Source of the DNA: JABSQH01 sp039177505
GTDB lineage: Bacteria; Actinomycetota; Acidimicrobiia; Acidimicrobiales; Ilumatobacteraceae
Reading direction: 5' to 3'
Length of the DNA stretch: 64,000 nt
Assembly: GCA_039177505.1 (NCBI GenBank)
Contig: JBCDFR010000020.1
Location: 1 to 64,000, forward strand
The notes beneath the pieces are model-generated. The model saw only the letters and a list, made by a program, of their open reading frames with translations. It had not been told where the DNA came from and did no database searches. A program made the translations under genes and the position numbers. Shown piece after piece: positions 8,547 through 16,755 of the stretch (position 1 is its first letter; every line of letters begins with the position of its first letter).

Positions 8547-8972
8547 ATGTCAGCTAGGTACCCAAACGAAACCACCTTACGAGAGCTGCCGCTCGATGCC
8601 TGTGGCGACCTCTACACGATCGACTGTCCGTGCCGCGACGTTCTCGATCTGATCGGGTCGAAGTGGTCGGTGTTGGTGATCGGTCGGCTCGAGGAGGGGC
8701 CGCACCGATTCGGCGAACTCCGCCGGGCAGTTCCAGGAATCACCCAAAAGATGTTGACCCAGACGCTCCGGCGACTCGAAGAGGACGGCATGGTGCATCG
8801 CGAAGTCCTCGCCGAGATGCGGCCGCCCCGGGTGGAGTACTCGTTGACCGATCTCGGCGAGACGATCACCGACCCCCTCGAAGCGATTCGCATCTGGACC
8901 GAACAGCATCTCCCCGATGTCCGCCGGGCACGAAGCCGATTTGCAGAGAGCGTCGGCGCCGCCGATCGATAG
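8547..8972 (+). CDS. HxlR-family winged-helix transcriptional regulator
   Basis: A 141-residue protein. The ATG at 8547 is chosen because AAGAAGG lies about 8 bp upstream and the HxlR fold begins soon after. Residues 25-120 are a typical HxlR winged helix: CPCRDVLDLIGSKWSVLVIGRL, FGELRRAVPGITQKMLTQTLRRLEEDGMV, then the VEYSLTDLG wing. Two cysteines (CPC motif) stand where redox- or electrophile-sensing HxlR proteins carry theirs. It is divergent from the SDR/oxygenase operon, its likely target. HxlR proteins often respond to aldehydes or quinones; the signal here is unknown. Confidence 0.9.
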   Translation: MSARYPNETTLRELPLDACGDLYTIDCPCRDVLDLIGSKWSVLVIGRLEEGPHRFGELRRAVPGITQKMLTQTLRRLEEDGMVHREVLAEMRPPRVEYSLTDLGETITDPLEAIRIWTEQHLPDVRRARSRFAESVGAADR

Positions 8973-9002
8973 TCCAGCGTCAGCTCCGCGACGCTCTATC
9001 CG

Positions 9003-10064
9003 CTACGACGAGGTAGCCCGATCAGCGCTCGCCGGCTCGGCGTTGATCTCGTTCACCAGGTCCATGACCTGCCCCAGGCCGGCGAGCTGGGTATCGAGGT
9101 CGTCACCCATCGGCCCGACGCGCAACGTGGTCACGCCGCAGTCTCGGTACTCGCGTAGCCGAACACGGATGTCGTCGACCGAACCGATGAGGTTCGTTCG
9201 TAGACCGATCTCGGCGGGCACGCGCTCGCGTGCCGCCTGCCGATCGCCGCTCATCCACAAGCGCTGCACTTCGGCGACGTCGTCGCCCCAACCCTGTCGA
9301 CTGAACGCATCGTTGTAGAAGTTCGACGACGCCGACCCCATCGCGCCGAACGTGAACGCAAAGCCGGCAGCGTGGCGCTTGGCAGCCTCGTCGACGTCGT
9401 CGGTGATCTCGACTGCGACGGACACGGTGAGATCCAGATCCAACAGCGACCGGCCAGCGTCGAGCGCACCGCGACGCAGCTCGTCGAAGAACACATCGGA
9501 CGTCTCGGTGAAGAACGAGTTGCCAATCCAACCGTCGGCGAGCGCACCGGTCAATCGGAGGTTGGCAGGCCCCAACGAGGCGACGTAGATCGGCACCTCC
9601 GTAGGCGGTGCAGCGACACGCAACGCTTTGCCCTCGCCGCCGGGAAGTGGCAGTTCGTACACCGAACCCGCATACTCCAACCGGTCGCCGCGGGTGACGG
9701 TACGGATGATCTCGATGGTCTCGCGAGTGCGCGTGACGGGTCGAGAAAAGGGCACTCCGTGCCACCCCTCCATCACCTGGGGACCACTCGTCCCGAGCCC
9801 GAGCACGAACCGCCCGTCGGAGATCTGCTGCAGTGTCATCGCCGACATCGCGAGCATTGCCGGAGTGCGCGTCCCGAGCTGGACGATCCCGGTGGCCAGT
9901 CGGATTCGTTCGGTGGCCACGGCAGCAGCGGCGAGCGGCGTGAGCGCATCGAATCCCCAGAACTCGGGAACCCATGCCGAGTCGACTCCAAGCCGGTCTG
10001 CCTCACGGACGAAGTCGAGCCCGGTGGCATCGACCGGCATCGCCCACGTCCCCACGCTCAGCAT
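9003..10064 (-). CDS. LLM-class (luciferase-like) oxidoreductase, probably F420-dependent
   Basis: A 353-residue TIM-barrel protein of the luciferase-like monooxygenase superfamily. Typical signatures are the ATERIRLATGIVQL strand, DGRFVLGLGTSGPQV, and EIIRTVTRGD. Full length for the family, ATG start at 10064. Actinobacterial members of this subgroup usually use F420 rather than FMN; that is family knowledge, not visible here. An inverted repeat ACTAG-N7-CTAGT lies 68 bp upstream and recurs before the molybdopterin oxidoreductase gene, so the two enzymes are probably co-regulated. The reaction is not predictable beyond hydride transfer to or from a small substrate. Confidence 0.85.
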   Translation of the reverse strand: MLSVGTWAMPVDATGLDFVREADRLGVDSAWVPEFWGFDALTPLAAAAVATERIRLATGIVQLGTRTPAMLAMSAMTLQQISDGRFVLGLGTSGPQVMEGWHGVPFSRPVTRTRETIEIIRTVTRGDRLEYAGSVYELPLPGGEGKALRVAAPPTEVPIYVASLGPANLRLTGALADGWIGNSFFTETSDVFFDELRRGALDAGRSLLDLDLTVSVAVEITDDVDEAAKRHAAGFAFTFGAMGSASSNFYNDAFSRQGWGDDVAEVQRLWMSGDRQAARERVPAEIGLRTNLIGSVDDIRVRLREYRDCGVTTLRVGPMGDDLDTQLAGLGQVMDLVNEINAEPASADRATSS

Positions 10065-10131
10065 CGGAGTCGTCGGTCTCTCATCGTGTGCGCGTGTACA
10101 TCGGTGCGGAACCCCCTCGTGCGGCGGTCAC

Positions 10132-10148
10132 ACTAGTAGAACGCTAGT
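10132..10148. promoter_or_regulatory. Inverted-repeat operator ACTAG-N7-CTAGT (copy 1)
   Basis: ACTAGTAGAACGCTAGT lies 68 bp upstream of the LLM oxidoreductase start. The same ACTAG-N7-CTAGT design occurs at 12617 just before the molybdopterin oxidoreductase start. Read on the minus strand, the 18-bp cores CACTAGCGTTCTACTAGT and CACTAGCAATTCACTAGT agree at 14 positions. This architecture suits a TetR/FadR-type dimer. Confidence 0.6.
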
Positions 10149-10242
10149 GAGTCGCTCCCAGCAGCGACCACGGGTCGCCAATCAGTGCCGCCGGTCGCGA
10201 TGCCGGACAAGGCACCGCGGATCGCCAGCAACCGACATCCTC

Positions 10243-10293
10243 CCGAAATACCGGGGATTCCGTGCGCTTGCCGCACGTTGCAGCAAACAGAAC
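10243..10293 (+). repeat. Dispersed hairpin element, copy 1
   Basis: It begins with an 18-nt lead CCGAAATACCGGGGATTC. A hairpin follows: stem CGTGCG/CGCACG with 5-nt loop CTTGC (10261-10277). An ACAGAAC box ends the element at 10293. The same order and spacing recur at 25881, 58202 and inverted at 58326. It sits in the 266-bp gap between the LLM and molybdopterin oxidoreductase genes. Nothing else except the operator at 10132 is recognisable in that gap. Confidence 0.7.
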
Positions 10294-10330
10294 CTGGCGG
10301 GTGACGGCGTTCCCGGCCGCCATCCGCGGA

Positions 10331-12607
10331 CTACTGGGCCGAGAGCGGCTCGAGTCGAGCCGGCACATGCTTGTGCCACGGCGTACCAGCGATCTCGTCT
10401 TCCCAACCGAGATGGGTGAGTTCGTTCGGAGCGATCCCGACACGGCCGTGCTCGCCGTTTTCGTCCGGGTAGTCGACGCCGTACCCGTTGGGGATGCTGA
10501 TGTGGCCCGACTGCATCGCATCGTCGACCTCGATCGGAGACTCGGCGGCGCCGCCACGAGTCACGACTCGAGCGCGATCCCCGTCGACCAGACCCAGCTC
10601 GAGGGCATCTTGCGGACTCACCCGGATCGCTCCGTCGCGGCCGTTCTTGCGCCAGTCCGGGTCACGGAAGATCGCGTTGGCGGTGAACGACCGGCGCTCG
10701 CCCGCCGAGAGCACCATGGGGTACTCGTCGCTGGTGTAGGTCCGCGGTGCGTCCGGCAACGCCGTGAGGAGCTCGAGGAGCCGGGGAATGTTGAGGCGAA
10801 TCTTCTGGTCTTCACGGACCCCGAGCAGATCCCAGGCTTCCTCCCACAGGTGCTTGGTGAAGATCACCCCGTCGTCGCTCTCGACGATGGCGTCGAACAG
10901 CGCGTCGCCGGCATTGCCGTCGGCGCCGGCGGTGAAGCCCGCCCGTTCCACGGCCACCGGGTGGTTGATCGCACACATCTGCGCCAAGAACCACACCGCC
11001 GCTCCCTCGGCCATGCCGTCTGGGAGCGTCGGGCCGAGTGTGCGATAGAGAATGCTCGCACCGGAACTGGTCAACTCCGGCTTGGCACCCATCAATTCGA
11101 TGAACGCCGTGCCGAACGCCGAGCGACCCTCGGCAGCAGCCGCATGCAGCGGGGCCAAGTCGTCGTCGGTGTACGCGCCGAGCTCCTCGAGGATCCGCGA
11201 GTGGATCTCGGGTTCCGAGAGCGTGCCTTCGAGGGGCAGCACGATCGGCTTGCGGAGCGTGTAGACGTTGTTCGGGAACTCGTGTGTGAAGAACACCGAC
11301 TCGGGCTTTTCGTACTGGCTCGACGCTGGCAGCACGTAGTCCGCCTGCCGCGCCGTCTCGGTCATGGCGACGTCGATCACCACCGACACCTCGAGCGACC
11401 GCATAGCTTCGCGGAACTTGTCCGACTCGGTCAGCGAGTGCACCGGGTTCGAGCTCTCGATGATCATCGCCCGAATGCGGTCCGGATGGTCGGTGAGCAC
11501 CTCGTTGGCGATCGAGTTGCACGGAATGAGACCGGAGATGATCTCAGCGCCGGTGACGGGCGTGAACTTCTGGCGATTTGCGCCACCACCTCCAGACCCG
11601 AGCTGGGACAGGTTGGTGTGGGGAAACATGCCCCCGGGCTTACCGAAGCTGCCCGTCAGAATCCACAGCATGCGCTGCAAATACGAGACCAACGTCGAGT
11701 GCGGCGCCTGCTCGATTCCGAGATCCTCGAACACCGTGCAGCTGTCGGCAGTGGCGATCCGGCGGGCCACCGCTTCGAGATCCGCGAGCGCGATCCCGCA
11801 CCGATCGGCGTACTCCTCGATGGGCACTTCCGCAAGCGCATCGAGCACTGGTTCGGCGTCGGTGACGTGCGCGGCCATGAACTCGTCGTCGAGCAACCCG
11901 TCGCGGACCAGGATGGCCACGAGCGCAGCGACGCAGAAGGCGTCGGTTCCGGGCTTCACCTGTAAGAAGTAGTCAGCCATCTCCGCCGACTTCGTGCGCC
12001 GCGGATCGATGATCACCATCGAGCGGTGCGGATCCCTGGCGATCTCTTTCATCACACGGCGGGCCTCGGGGAAGCCGTGGCTCATCCAGGGGTTCTTCCC
12101 GACGAACACGGCGACCTCGGTATGTTCGACATCGCCGCGCGTATGGGCGTAGTACAGCCGGGCCTCGACATAGGCCTCACCCGTCTTCTCCTGCGCCAGG
12201 GCGTTGGAACGGAACTTCACTCCGAGCGCCGACTGCACGCCGCGGCCGTACGCACCGCCGAGGTGGTTGCCCTGTCCACCTCCGCCGTAATGGAAGATCT
12301 TGTCGCCGCCATGGGTGTCGCGGACGGCGGCGAACTTGGTCGCCACCTCTGAGATTGCGGTGTCCCAGTCGATCTCCTCGTAGGTGCCATCGGCCCGACG
12401 GCGCAGCGGCGTATCGAGGCGCGCCCGATGGTTCTGGTAGTGGTCGAGCCGCAGCGCCTTCTCGCAGGTGTAGCCCTTCGAACCGACATGGGCCTTGTTC
12501 CCTTTGATCCGGGTGAAACGACCATCTTCGACGCGCACTTCGATACCGCAGTTCGATTCGCACAAGATGCAGGTCGTCTTGGCGAAGGCAGGTGTGTCGG
12601 CAGCCAT
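10331..12607 (-). CDS. Molybdopterin-dependent oxidoreductase with 4Fe-4S domain
   Basis: A 758-residue member of the DMSO reductase/formate dehydrogenase superfamily. The N-terminal 4Fe-4S site is C13-x2-C16-x3-C20 with the fourth ligand at C48. The molybdopterin domains follow (GGGGQGNHLGGAYG, GKNPWMSHG, VIIDPRRTKSAEMAD). A C-terminal dinucleotide-binding barrel spans about 640-755. No Tat signal, so cytoplasmic. No electron-transfer or membrane-anchor subunit is adjacent, so it probably uses a soluble partner. The ligand to Mo is not obvious: the segment usually providing Cys/SeCys/Ser reads SNALAQEKTG. It may belong to the actinobacterial orphan class with no assigned substrate. An inverted-repeat operator lies 10 bp upstream. 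Confidence 0.85.
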   Translation of the reverse strand: MAADTPAFAKTTCILCESNCGIEVRVEDGRFTRIKGNKAHVGSKGYTCEKALRLDHYQNHRARLDTPLRRRADGTYEEIDWDTAISEVATKFAAVRDTHGGDKIFHYGGGGQGNHLGGAYGRGVQSALGVKFRSNALAQEKTGEAYVEARLYYAHTRGDVEHTEVAVFVGKNPWMSHGFPEARRVMKEIARDPHRSMVIIDPRRTKSAEMADYFLQVKPGTDAFCVAALVAILVRDGLLDDEFMAAHVTDAEPVLDALAEVPIEEYADRCGIALADLEAVARRIATADSCTVFEDLGIEQAPHSTLVSYLQRMLWILTGSFGKPGGMFPHTNLSQLGSGGGGANRQKFTPVTGAEIISGLIPCNSIANEVLTDHPDRIRAMIIESSNPVHSLTESDKFREAMRSLEVSVVIDVAMTETARQADYVLPASSQYEKPESVFFTHEFPNNVYTLRKPIVLPLEGTLSEPEIHSRILEELGAYTDDDLAPLHAAAAEGRSAFGTAFIELMGAKPELTSSGASILYRTLGPTLPDGMAEGAAVWFLAQMCAINHPVAVERAGFTAGADGNAGDALFDAIVESDDGVIFTKHLWEEAWDLLGVREDQKIRLNIPRLLELLTALPDAPRTYTSDEYPMVLSAGERRSFTANAIFRDPDWRKNGRDGAIRVSPQDALELGLVDGDRARVVTRGGAAESPIEVDDAMQSGHISIPNGYGVDYPDENGEHGRVGIAPNELTHLGWEDEIAGTPWHKHVPARLEPLSAQ

Positions 12608-12616
12608 GACGAAGAA

Positions 12617-12633
12617 ACTAGTGAATTGCTAGT
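12617..12633. promoter_or_regulatory. Inverted-repeat operator ACTAG-N7-CTAGT (copy 2)
   Basis: ACTAGTGAATTGCTAGT, 10 bp from the molybdopterin oxidoreductase start and inside the 46-bp gap after the thiolase. It shares its design with the site at 10132. A repressor bound here would block initiation or elongation directly into the oxidoreductase gene. Confidence 0.6.
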
Positions 12634-12653
12634 GACTGGGCAATGGCGGGCGA

Positions 12654-13826
12654 TCAGTAGATCTCGATGAGCCCCGCGGCGCCTTGGCCACCGCCGACGC
12701 ACATCGTGACCACACCCCACTTTGCGCCGCGCCGCTTGCCCTCTTGCAGGAGGTGTCCGGCACAGCGGGTCCCGGTCATCCCGAACGGGTGTCCGATCGC
12801 GATGGAGCCGCCATTGACGTTGTACTTGTCGGGGTCGATGCCCAGGGTGTCCCGGCTGTACAGGCACTGACTGGCGAAGGCCTCGTTGAGCTCCCACAGG
12901 TCGATGTCGTCGACGGTCAGGCCGTGACGCTTCAGCAATTTCGGCACCGCATAGATCGGACCGATCCCCATCTCGTCTGGCTCACAGCCAGCCACGGCCC
13001 AGCCCTTGAACGCACCCATTGGCTCGATATCACGCTTGGACGCTTCCTCGTCCGACATGAGCACGACGGCCGCGCCGCCGTCGGAGAGCTGGCTGGCGTT
13101 GCCGGCGGTGATGTAGTTGCCCTCGCCGCGCACTGGCGCCAACTTGGCGAGCCCTTCCAACGTCGTCTGCGGGCGATTGCATTCGTCGCGATCGACGGTG
13201 TAGTCGACGATCGTCTCCTCTTTGGTCTCGCGATCGACGAGCTTCATCTGCGTTTCCATCGGGACGATCTCGTCTTCGAACAGGCCGTTCTCCTGAGCTC
13301 GGGCCATGCGCATCTGCGACTCGTAGGAGTACTCGTCCTGATACTCGCGACTGACGTCGTAGCGCTCGGCGACGATGTCGGCGGTTTCGATCATCGCCAT
13401 GTAGATCGCCGGGTACTGCTCTTGCAACGCCGGATCCATGTTGGCGCTCCCGCCCATCCCAGGGTTGGGCATCGAGATCGACTCGACCCCACCGGCTACG
13501 ACGACGTCGGCGCCGTCGACCTTGATGTAGTTCGCAGCGACGGCGATGGAGTTGAGACCCGACGAGCAGTGTCGCTGGATGGTGTTGCCGCCGGTGGTGA
13601 CGGGCAGACCCCCGAGCAGGCCGGCCAGGCGGCCGAGGTTCCCGGCGCCGTGTGCGCCGTTCCCCAGCGCCACGTCTTCGACGGCCTCGGGCTCGACTCC
13701 CGACTTCTCGACGGCGTGCTTGATGGCGTGGGCGGCCATCGACATCGTCGGGGTCATGTTGAAGCCGCCACGGGCGGCCTTAGCCATTCCGGTGCGGGCG
13801 TAGGAGACAAAAACTGCTTCGCGCAT
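12654..13826 (-). CDS. Acetyl-CoA acetyltransferase (thiolase)
   Basis: A 390-residue thiolase, the normal length. The nucleophilic cysteine is C87 in IQRHCSSGLNSI, the catalytic histidine H346 in GSIAIGHPFG, and the proton-relay cysteine C376 in VVTMCVGGGQG. All three are intact, so an active enzyme is expected. It either condenses two acetyl-CoA or cleaves 3-ketoacyl-CoA; the FadA-like acetyl-CoA acetyltransferase class is more likely. It lies 46 bp upstream of the molybdopterin oxidoreductase on the same strand, so read-through is possible, although that gene has its own operator. Confidence 0.93.
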   Translation of the reverse strand: MREAVFVSYARTGMAKAARGGFNMTPTMSMAAHAIKHAVEKSGVEPEAVEDVALGNGAHGAGNLGRLAGLLGGLPVTTGGNTIQRHCSSGLNSIAVAANYIKVDGADVVVAGGVESISMPNPGMGGSANMDPALQEQYPAIYMAMIETADIVAERYDVSREYQDEYSYESQMRMARAQENGLFEDEIVPMETQMKLVDRETKEETIVDYTVDRDECNRPQTTLEGLAKLAPVRGEGNYITAGNASQLSDGGAAVVLMSDEEASKRDIEPMGAFKGWAVAGCEPDEMGIGPIYAVPKLLKRHGLTVDDIDLWELNEAFASQCLYSRDTLGIDPDKYNVNGGSIAIGHPFGMTGTRCAGHLLQEGKRRGAKWGVVTMCVGGGQGAAGLIEIY

Positions 13827-14069
13827 GGTCCGACTCTAGGTCTCGCGGTGGGCGTGCTCCCGAGGCGTAGGGACGTCGTGGGCATCGCCGGCCGCATCGC
13901 GGTCTGGACCGACACGAACTTCCCGCCGTCGCCCCGCAATCGCGCGAAGACCGGGTGTCGCGTCGGGGAACGGAGTTTGCGCGACCCGCGGCCCGCAGCG
14001 CGAACATTGCGTTTACGTTACGATTCGTCACCGGTGGGGGGCGGCCACCTCGATGGGAAACGAGGAACC

Positions 14070-15239
14070 ATGGACAAGCGAACATCGACGCGCACGGCCA
14101 TGACGCGCACGGCCATGTGGAGAGGAGTCGGCGCGGCGCTCGTCGCCGGCGGGCTCGTCGCGACAGGTCTCGGCATCGCCGGAGGAGGGGGCGCGGGGGC
14201 GCACGGGTCAAACGCCGATCCCCCTTCGCGCACCTACGCCTGCCGATTTCTCGAGCCGACGAATCCGCGTTGTGCGGCGGCCTGGGCGGCTGAACCGCAG
14301 GCGTTGTACGACTGGATGGAGGTCAACATCGGCGACGCCGCCAGCCGCCACCGGCAGTCGATTCCCGACGGTCAGTTGTGCAGCGCCGGCCGATCCAAGT
14401 TCGCCGCGTTCGATGTGCCCGGCGACGACTGGCCCGTCACCGAATTGACGCGCGAGCCGGACGGGCACACCCATGTGATGTTCGAAGCAACAGCGCCCCA
14501 CGCCACGGAGTACTTCTTGTATTACCTGACGCGCGAGGGCTACGACCCGAACCAACCTTTGCGCTGGGACGACCTGGAGTTGGTGTTCGACTCCGGAGCG
14601 CTACCGGCGGCACCCTCGTACCACTTCGACATGTGGCTACCCGGGCGCACCGGACGGCACATCTTGTACATGATCTGGCAGCGATCGGACAGCCCCGAAG
14701 CGTTCTACTCGTGCAGCGACGTGACCCTCGAGCCGCTGACGGGACCGCCGACGCCAACAACGACGACAACAACGCCGCCACCAACAACCGCGCCACCAAC
14801 GACCCCGCCGACGACGGCACCGCCCACTTCGACCACTTTGCCATCGCCGGGCAACGGCGCGTGGCGCAACGATGTGGCCTACCTGGCGGGCGACCGCGTC
14901 ACCCACGGCGGCACCGAGTACGTCGCCAAGTGGTGGACCCGCGGATTCCCACCAGACACGCCCGTCGCCAACGAGTGGGACACACCGTGGACATCGGCAG
15001 TCACTGCGCCTCCGCCGACCAGCGCACCACCGACGCCGCCGCCATCCACGACGCCGCCCACGCCGCCGCCAGCGACTACTCCCCCGCAGAGCGCCGTCTG
15101 GCGCAGTGATGTGGCGTACGTCGCCGGCGACCGCGTCACCCTCGACGGCACCGAGTACGTCGCCAAGTGGTGGACCCGCGGATTCTCACCGGACACGGCG
15201 GTCGCCAACGACTGGGAAACACCGTGGCGCAAACTCTGA
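14070..15239 (+). CDS. Secreted AA10 lytic polysaccharide monooxygenase with two CBM5/12 modules
   Basis: A 389-residue secreted enzyme; ATG at 14070 with GAGG just upstream. A signal peptide ends at GAGA, exposing His45 as the mature N-terminus. With H144 (TAPHATEYF) this forms the copper histidine brace of LPMOs. AA10 signatures follow (GRHILYMIWQRSDSPEAFYSCSDV). A Pro/Thr linker leads to two chitin-binding type 5/12 modules (about 268-315 and 346-389), each with the WRNDVAY/WRSDVAY and YVAKWWTRGF pattern. It oxidatively cleaves chitin or a similar crystalline polysaccharide outside the cell. The two modules share a 40-bp identical DNA block (14909-14948 and 15146-15185), so the duplication is recent or under gene conversion. 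It ends at a strong bidirectional terminator. Confidence 0.92.
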   Translation: MDKRTSTRTAMTRTAMWRGVGAALVAGGLVATGLGIAGGGGAGAHGSNADPPSRTYACRFLEPTNPRCAAAWAAEPQALYDWMEVNIGDAASRHRQSIPDGQLCSAGRSKFAAFDVPGDDWPVTELTREPDGHTHVMFEATAPHATEYFLYYLTREGYDPNQPLRWDDLELVFDSGALPAAPSYHFDMWLPGRTGRHILYMIWQRSDSPEAFYSCSDVTLEPLTGPPTPTTTTTTPPPTTAPPTTPPTTAPPTSTTLPSPGNGAWRNDVAYLAGDRVTHGGTEYVAKWWTRGFPPDTPVANEWDTPWTSAVTAPPPTSAPPTPPPSTTPPTPPPATTPPQSAVWRSDVAYVAGDRVTLDGTEYVAKWWTRGFSPDTAVANDWETPWRKL

Positions 15240-15255
15240 CCCGCACGTGACGCGT

Positions 15256-15295
15256 TGTCGGCAGATGTGGTGTTCCCGCACCACGTCTGCCGACA
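15256..15295. terminator. Strong bidirectional hairpin between convergent genes
   Basis: Arms TGTCGGCAGATGTGGTG and CACCACGTCTGCCGACA (17 bp, one T.G pair) flank a 6-nt loop TTCCCG. It begins 17 bp after the LPMO stop and ends 5 bp before the 3' end of the convergent VOC gene, so it can serve both. No U-tract is visible. Confidence 0.75.
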
Positions 15296-15300
15296 CCGAA

Positions 15301-15918
15301 CTACATGGTGCGCAGGTCGTAGGTGCCGGCCGGGCCGGCGAGAGTGGCCCGCAGCACTACCCGTTCGCCGTCGACAACGTCGATCGGAAAGTCGCCGAGC
15401 GCCGCGAGGGTACGGCGACACGTTGCCGCTTCGGGATGTTCGATCGTGAACCCACGCAGTATCAGACCTGTCGGCGCGTGCGTCGAAGGGTGAGTGCTGT
15501 CGAGCCAGTCGATGACGAACGGCGTCGCACCGTCGAGCTCGACCGGGAATGCCAGATCCCACTGCAGCAGGCCCTCCGGGGACTGACGCTCCATCGTCAT
15601 CGGATTGGCGAAACCAGTACCCAAGGACGCGAGATCGTCGGCGCGAGCACACCACCATGCAAACGACGGGCGATCAAGATCGTCGAGGCCGAACGGCCGC
15701 GGTGATGCGGGTTCGGGTTGTTCGGGGTCGGGTCCGATGATCTCGAGATAGGCCCGGTCCTGCGGATCCTCGGTGGCGAGTGCGACCAGCCAATTGCGCG
15801 TCCCCAGCCCGGGGTGTGCGCCGCCGGCGAAGGGGGTCACGCCGGTCGCGTCTGCGAGCTCGGCGATCGTCGATGCCGGATCGGGGGTGGCCAGGACGAG
15901 ATGATCGACGCGCATCAT
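15301..15918 (-). CDS. VOC / glyoxalase-like domain protein
   Basis: A 205-residue protein opening MMRVDHLVLATPD, the first strand of a vicinal-oxygen-chelate fold, and containing two betaalphabetabetabeta-like halves of the Glyoxalase_3 type. The His at position 6 is a typical metal ligand; NWLVAL and YLEIIGPDP follow. The start overlaps the enoyl-CoA hydratase stop as ATGA, so they form an operon. Members are generally uncharacterised lyases, isomerases or binding proteins. Substrate unknown. Confidence 0.8.
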   Translation of the reverse strand: MMRVDHLVLATPDPASTIAELADATGVTPFAGGAHPGLGTRNWLVALATEDPQDRAYLEIIGPDPEQPEPASPRPFGLDDLDRPSFAWWCARADDLASLGTGFANPMTMERQSPEGLLQWDLAFPVELDGATPFVIDWLDSTHPSTHAPTGLILRGFTIEHPEAATCRRTLAALGDFPIDVVDGERVVLRATLAGPAGTYDLRTM

Positions 15919-16691
15919 GGCTGCTGAGTGAACGTCGGCTTGCGCTTGTCGAGGAACGCCGAGAACCCCTCTTGCGCGTCGTCGGTCATCGCTGCCGACG
16001 CCATCAGCTCGATGGCGTAGTCGTAAGCCTTGCCTTGATCCAGATCGACCTGGGCGTAGAACCCGCGTTTGCCCATCGCCTTCGACAGCGCACTCCCGCG
16101 CGTTGCCCGCACGAGCAGATCGAACACGGCCTCGTCGAGACGATCATCGGGGACCACCCGGTTCACCAGCCCCCACTCAGCGGCGGTCACGGCATCGATC
16201 GAGTCTCCGGTCAACGCCATCTCCAGTGCGCGCTTGCGCCCGACGTTGCGGGCGACCGCCACCAGCGGCGTATGGCAGAACAACCCGCCCTTGCCTCCTG
16301 GGATGGCAAAGCTCGCCGACTCACCGGCGATGGCTAAATCGCAACTGGCGACCAGCTGACAACCCGCCGCCGTCGCCAGCGCGTGCACGCTGGCGATCAC
16401 GGGCTGCGGGATCGCCTGGATCGTATTCATCATTGCGGTGCACACCTCGAACAACCGCCGGGCGTCGGCCAGCTCCGCACCCGCCATGTCGCCGAAGTTG
16501 TGACCGGCGCTGAACACCGGGCCGTTCGCCGCAAGCACCACCCCGAGTGCATCGGAGGCACCCACAGTCTGTAACGCCACCGTCAGCTCAGCCATCACCT
16601 CGAGGGCGAGAGCATTGCGTTTCTCTGGACGGTCGAGCGTGATCATGACGAACGACTCGTTGGCTTCCACGCGGAGGTATTCGAACTCCAT
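15915..16691 (-). CDS. Enoyl-CoA hydratase/isomerase family protein
   Basis: A 258-residue crotonase. I use the ATG at 16691 (MEFEYLRVEANES) because the crotonase fold starts there; the upstream open frame overlaps a divergent gene. The oxyanion-hole segment FSAGHNFGDM and the second hole (HALATAAGCQLVASCDLAIA) are present. The glutamate positions common in true hydratases are not both clear. A lipid-degradation hydratase or isomerase is likely, though crotonases also do other CoA chemistry. Its stop overlaps the start of the VOC-domain gene by 4 bases. Confidence 0.87.
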   Translation of the reverse strand: MEFEYLRVEANESFVMITLDRPEKRNALALEVMAELTVALQTVGASDALGVVLAANGPVFSAGHNFGDMAGAELADARRLFEVCTAMMNTIQAIPQPVIASVHALATAAGCQLVASCDLAIAGESASFAIPGGKGGLFCHTPLVAVARNVGRKRALEMALTGDSIDAVTAAEWGLVNRVVPDDRLDEAVFDLLVRATRGSALSKAMGKRGFYAQVDLDQGKAYDYAIELMASAAMTDDAQEGFSAFLDKRKPTFTQQP

Positions 16692-16755
16692 CCGATCAGT
16701 GTCGCATCTCACGAGCACGCGCGAACAGGCGCGGGCCGCCGATACGTTCCGAGCC

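Noticed and set aside
10262..11965. 567-codon plus-strand frame opposite the molybdopterin oxidoreductase
   Set aside because: Composition is Arg/Val/Asp-rich with no domain; the opposite strand encodes an intact Mo-enzyme with all Fe-S cysteines.
12684..14069. N-terminal extension of the LPMO frame across the thiolase gene
   Set aside because: A ribosome-binding site and signal peptide fix the LPMO start at 14070; the extension is antisense to thiolase.
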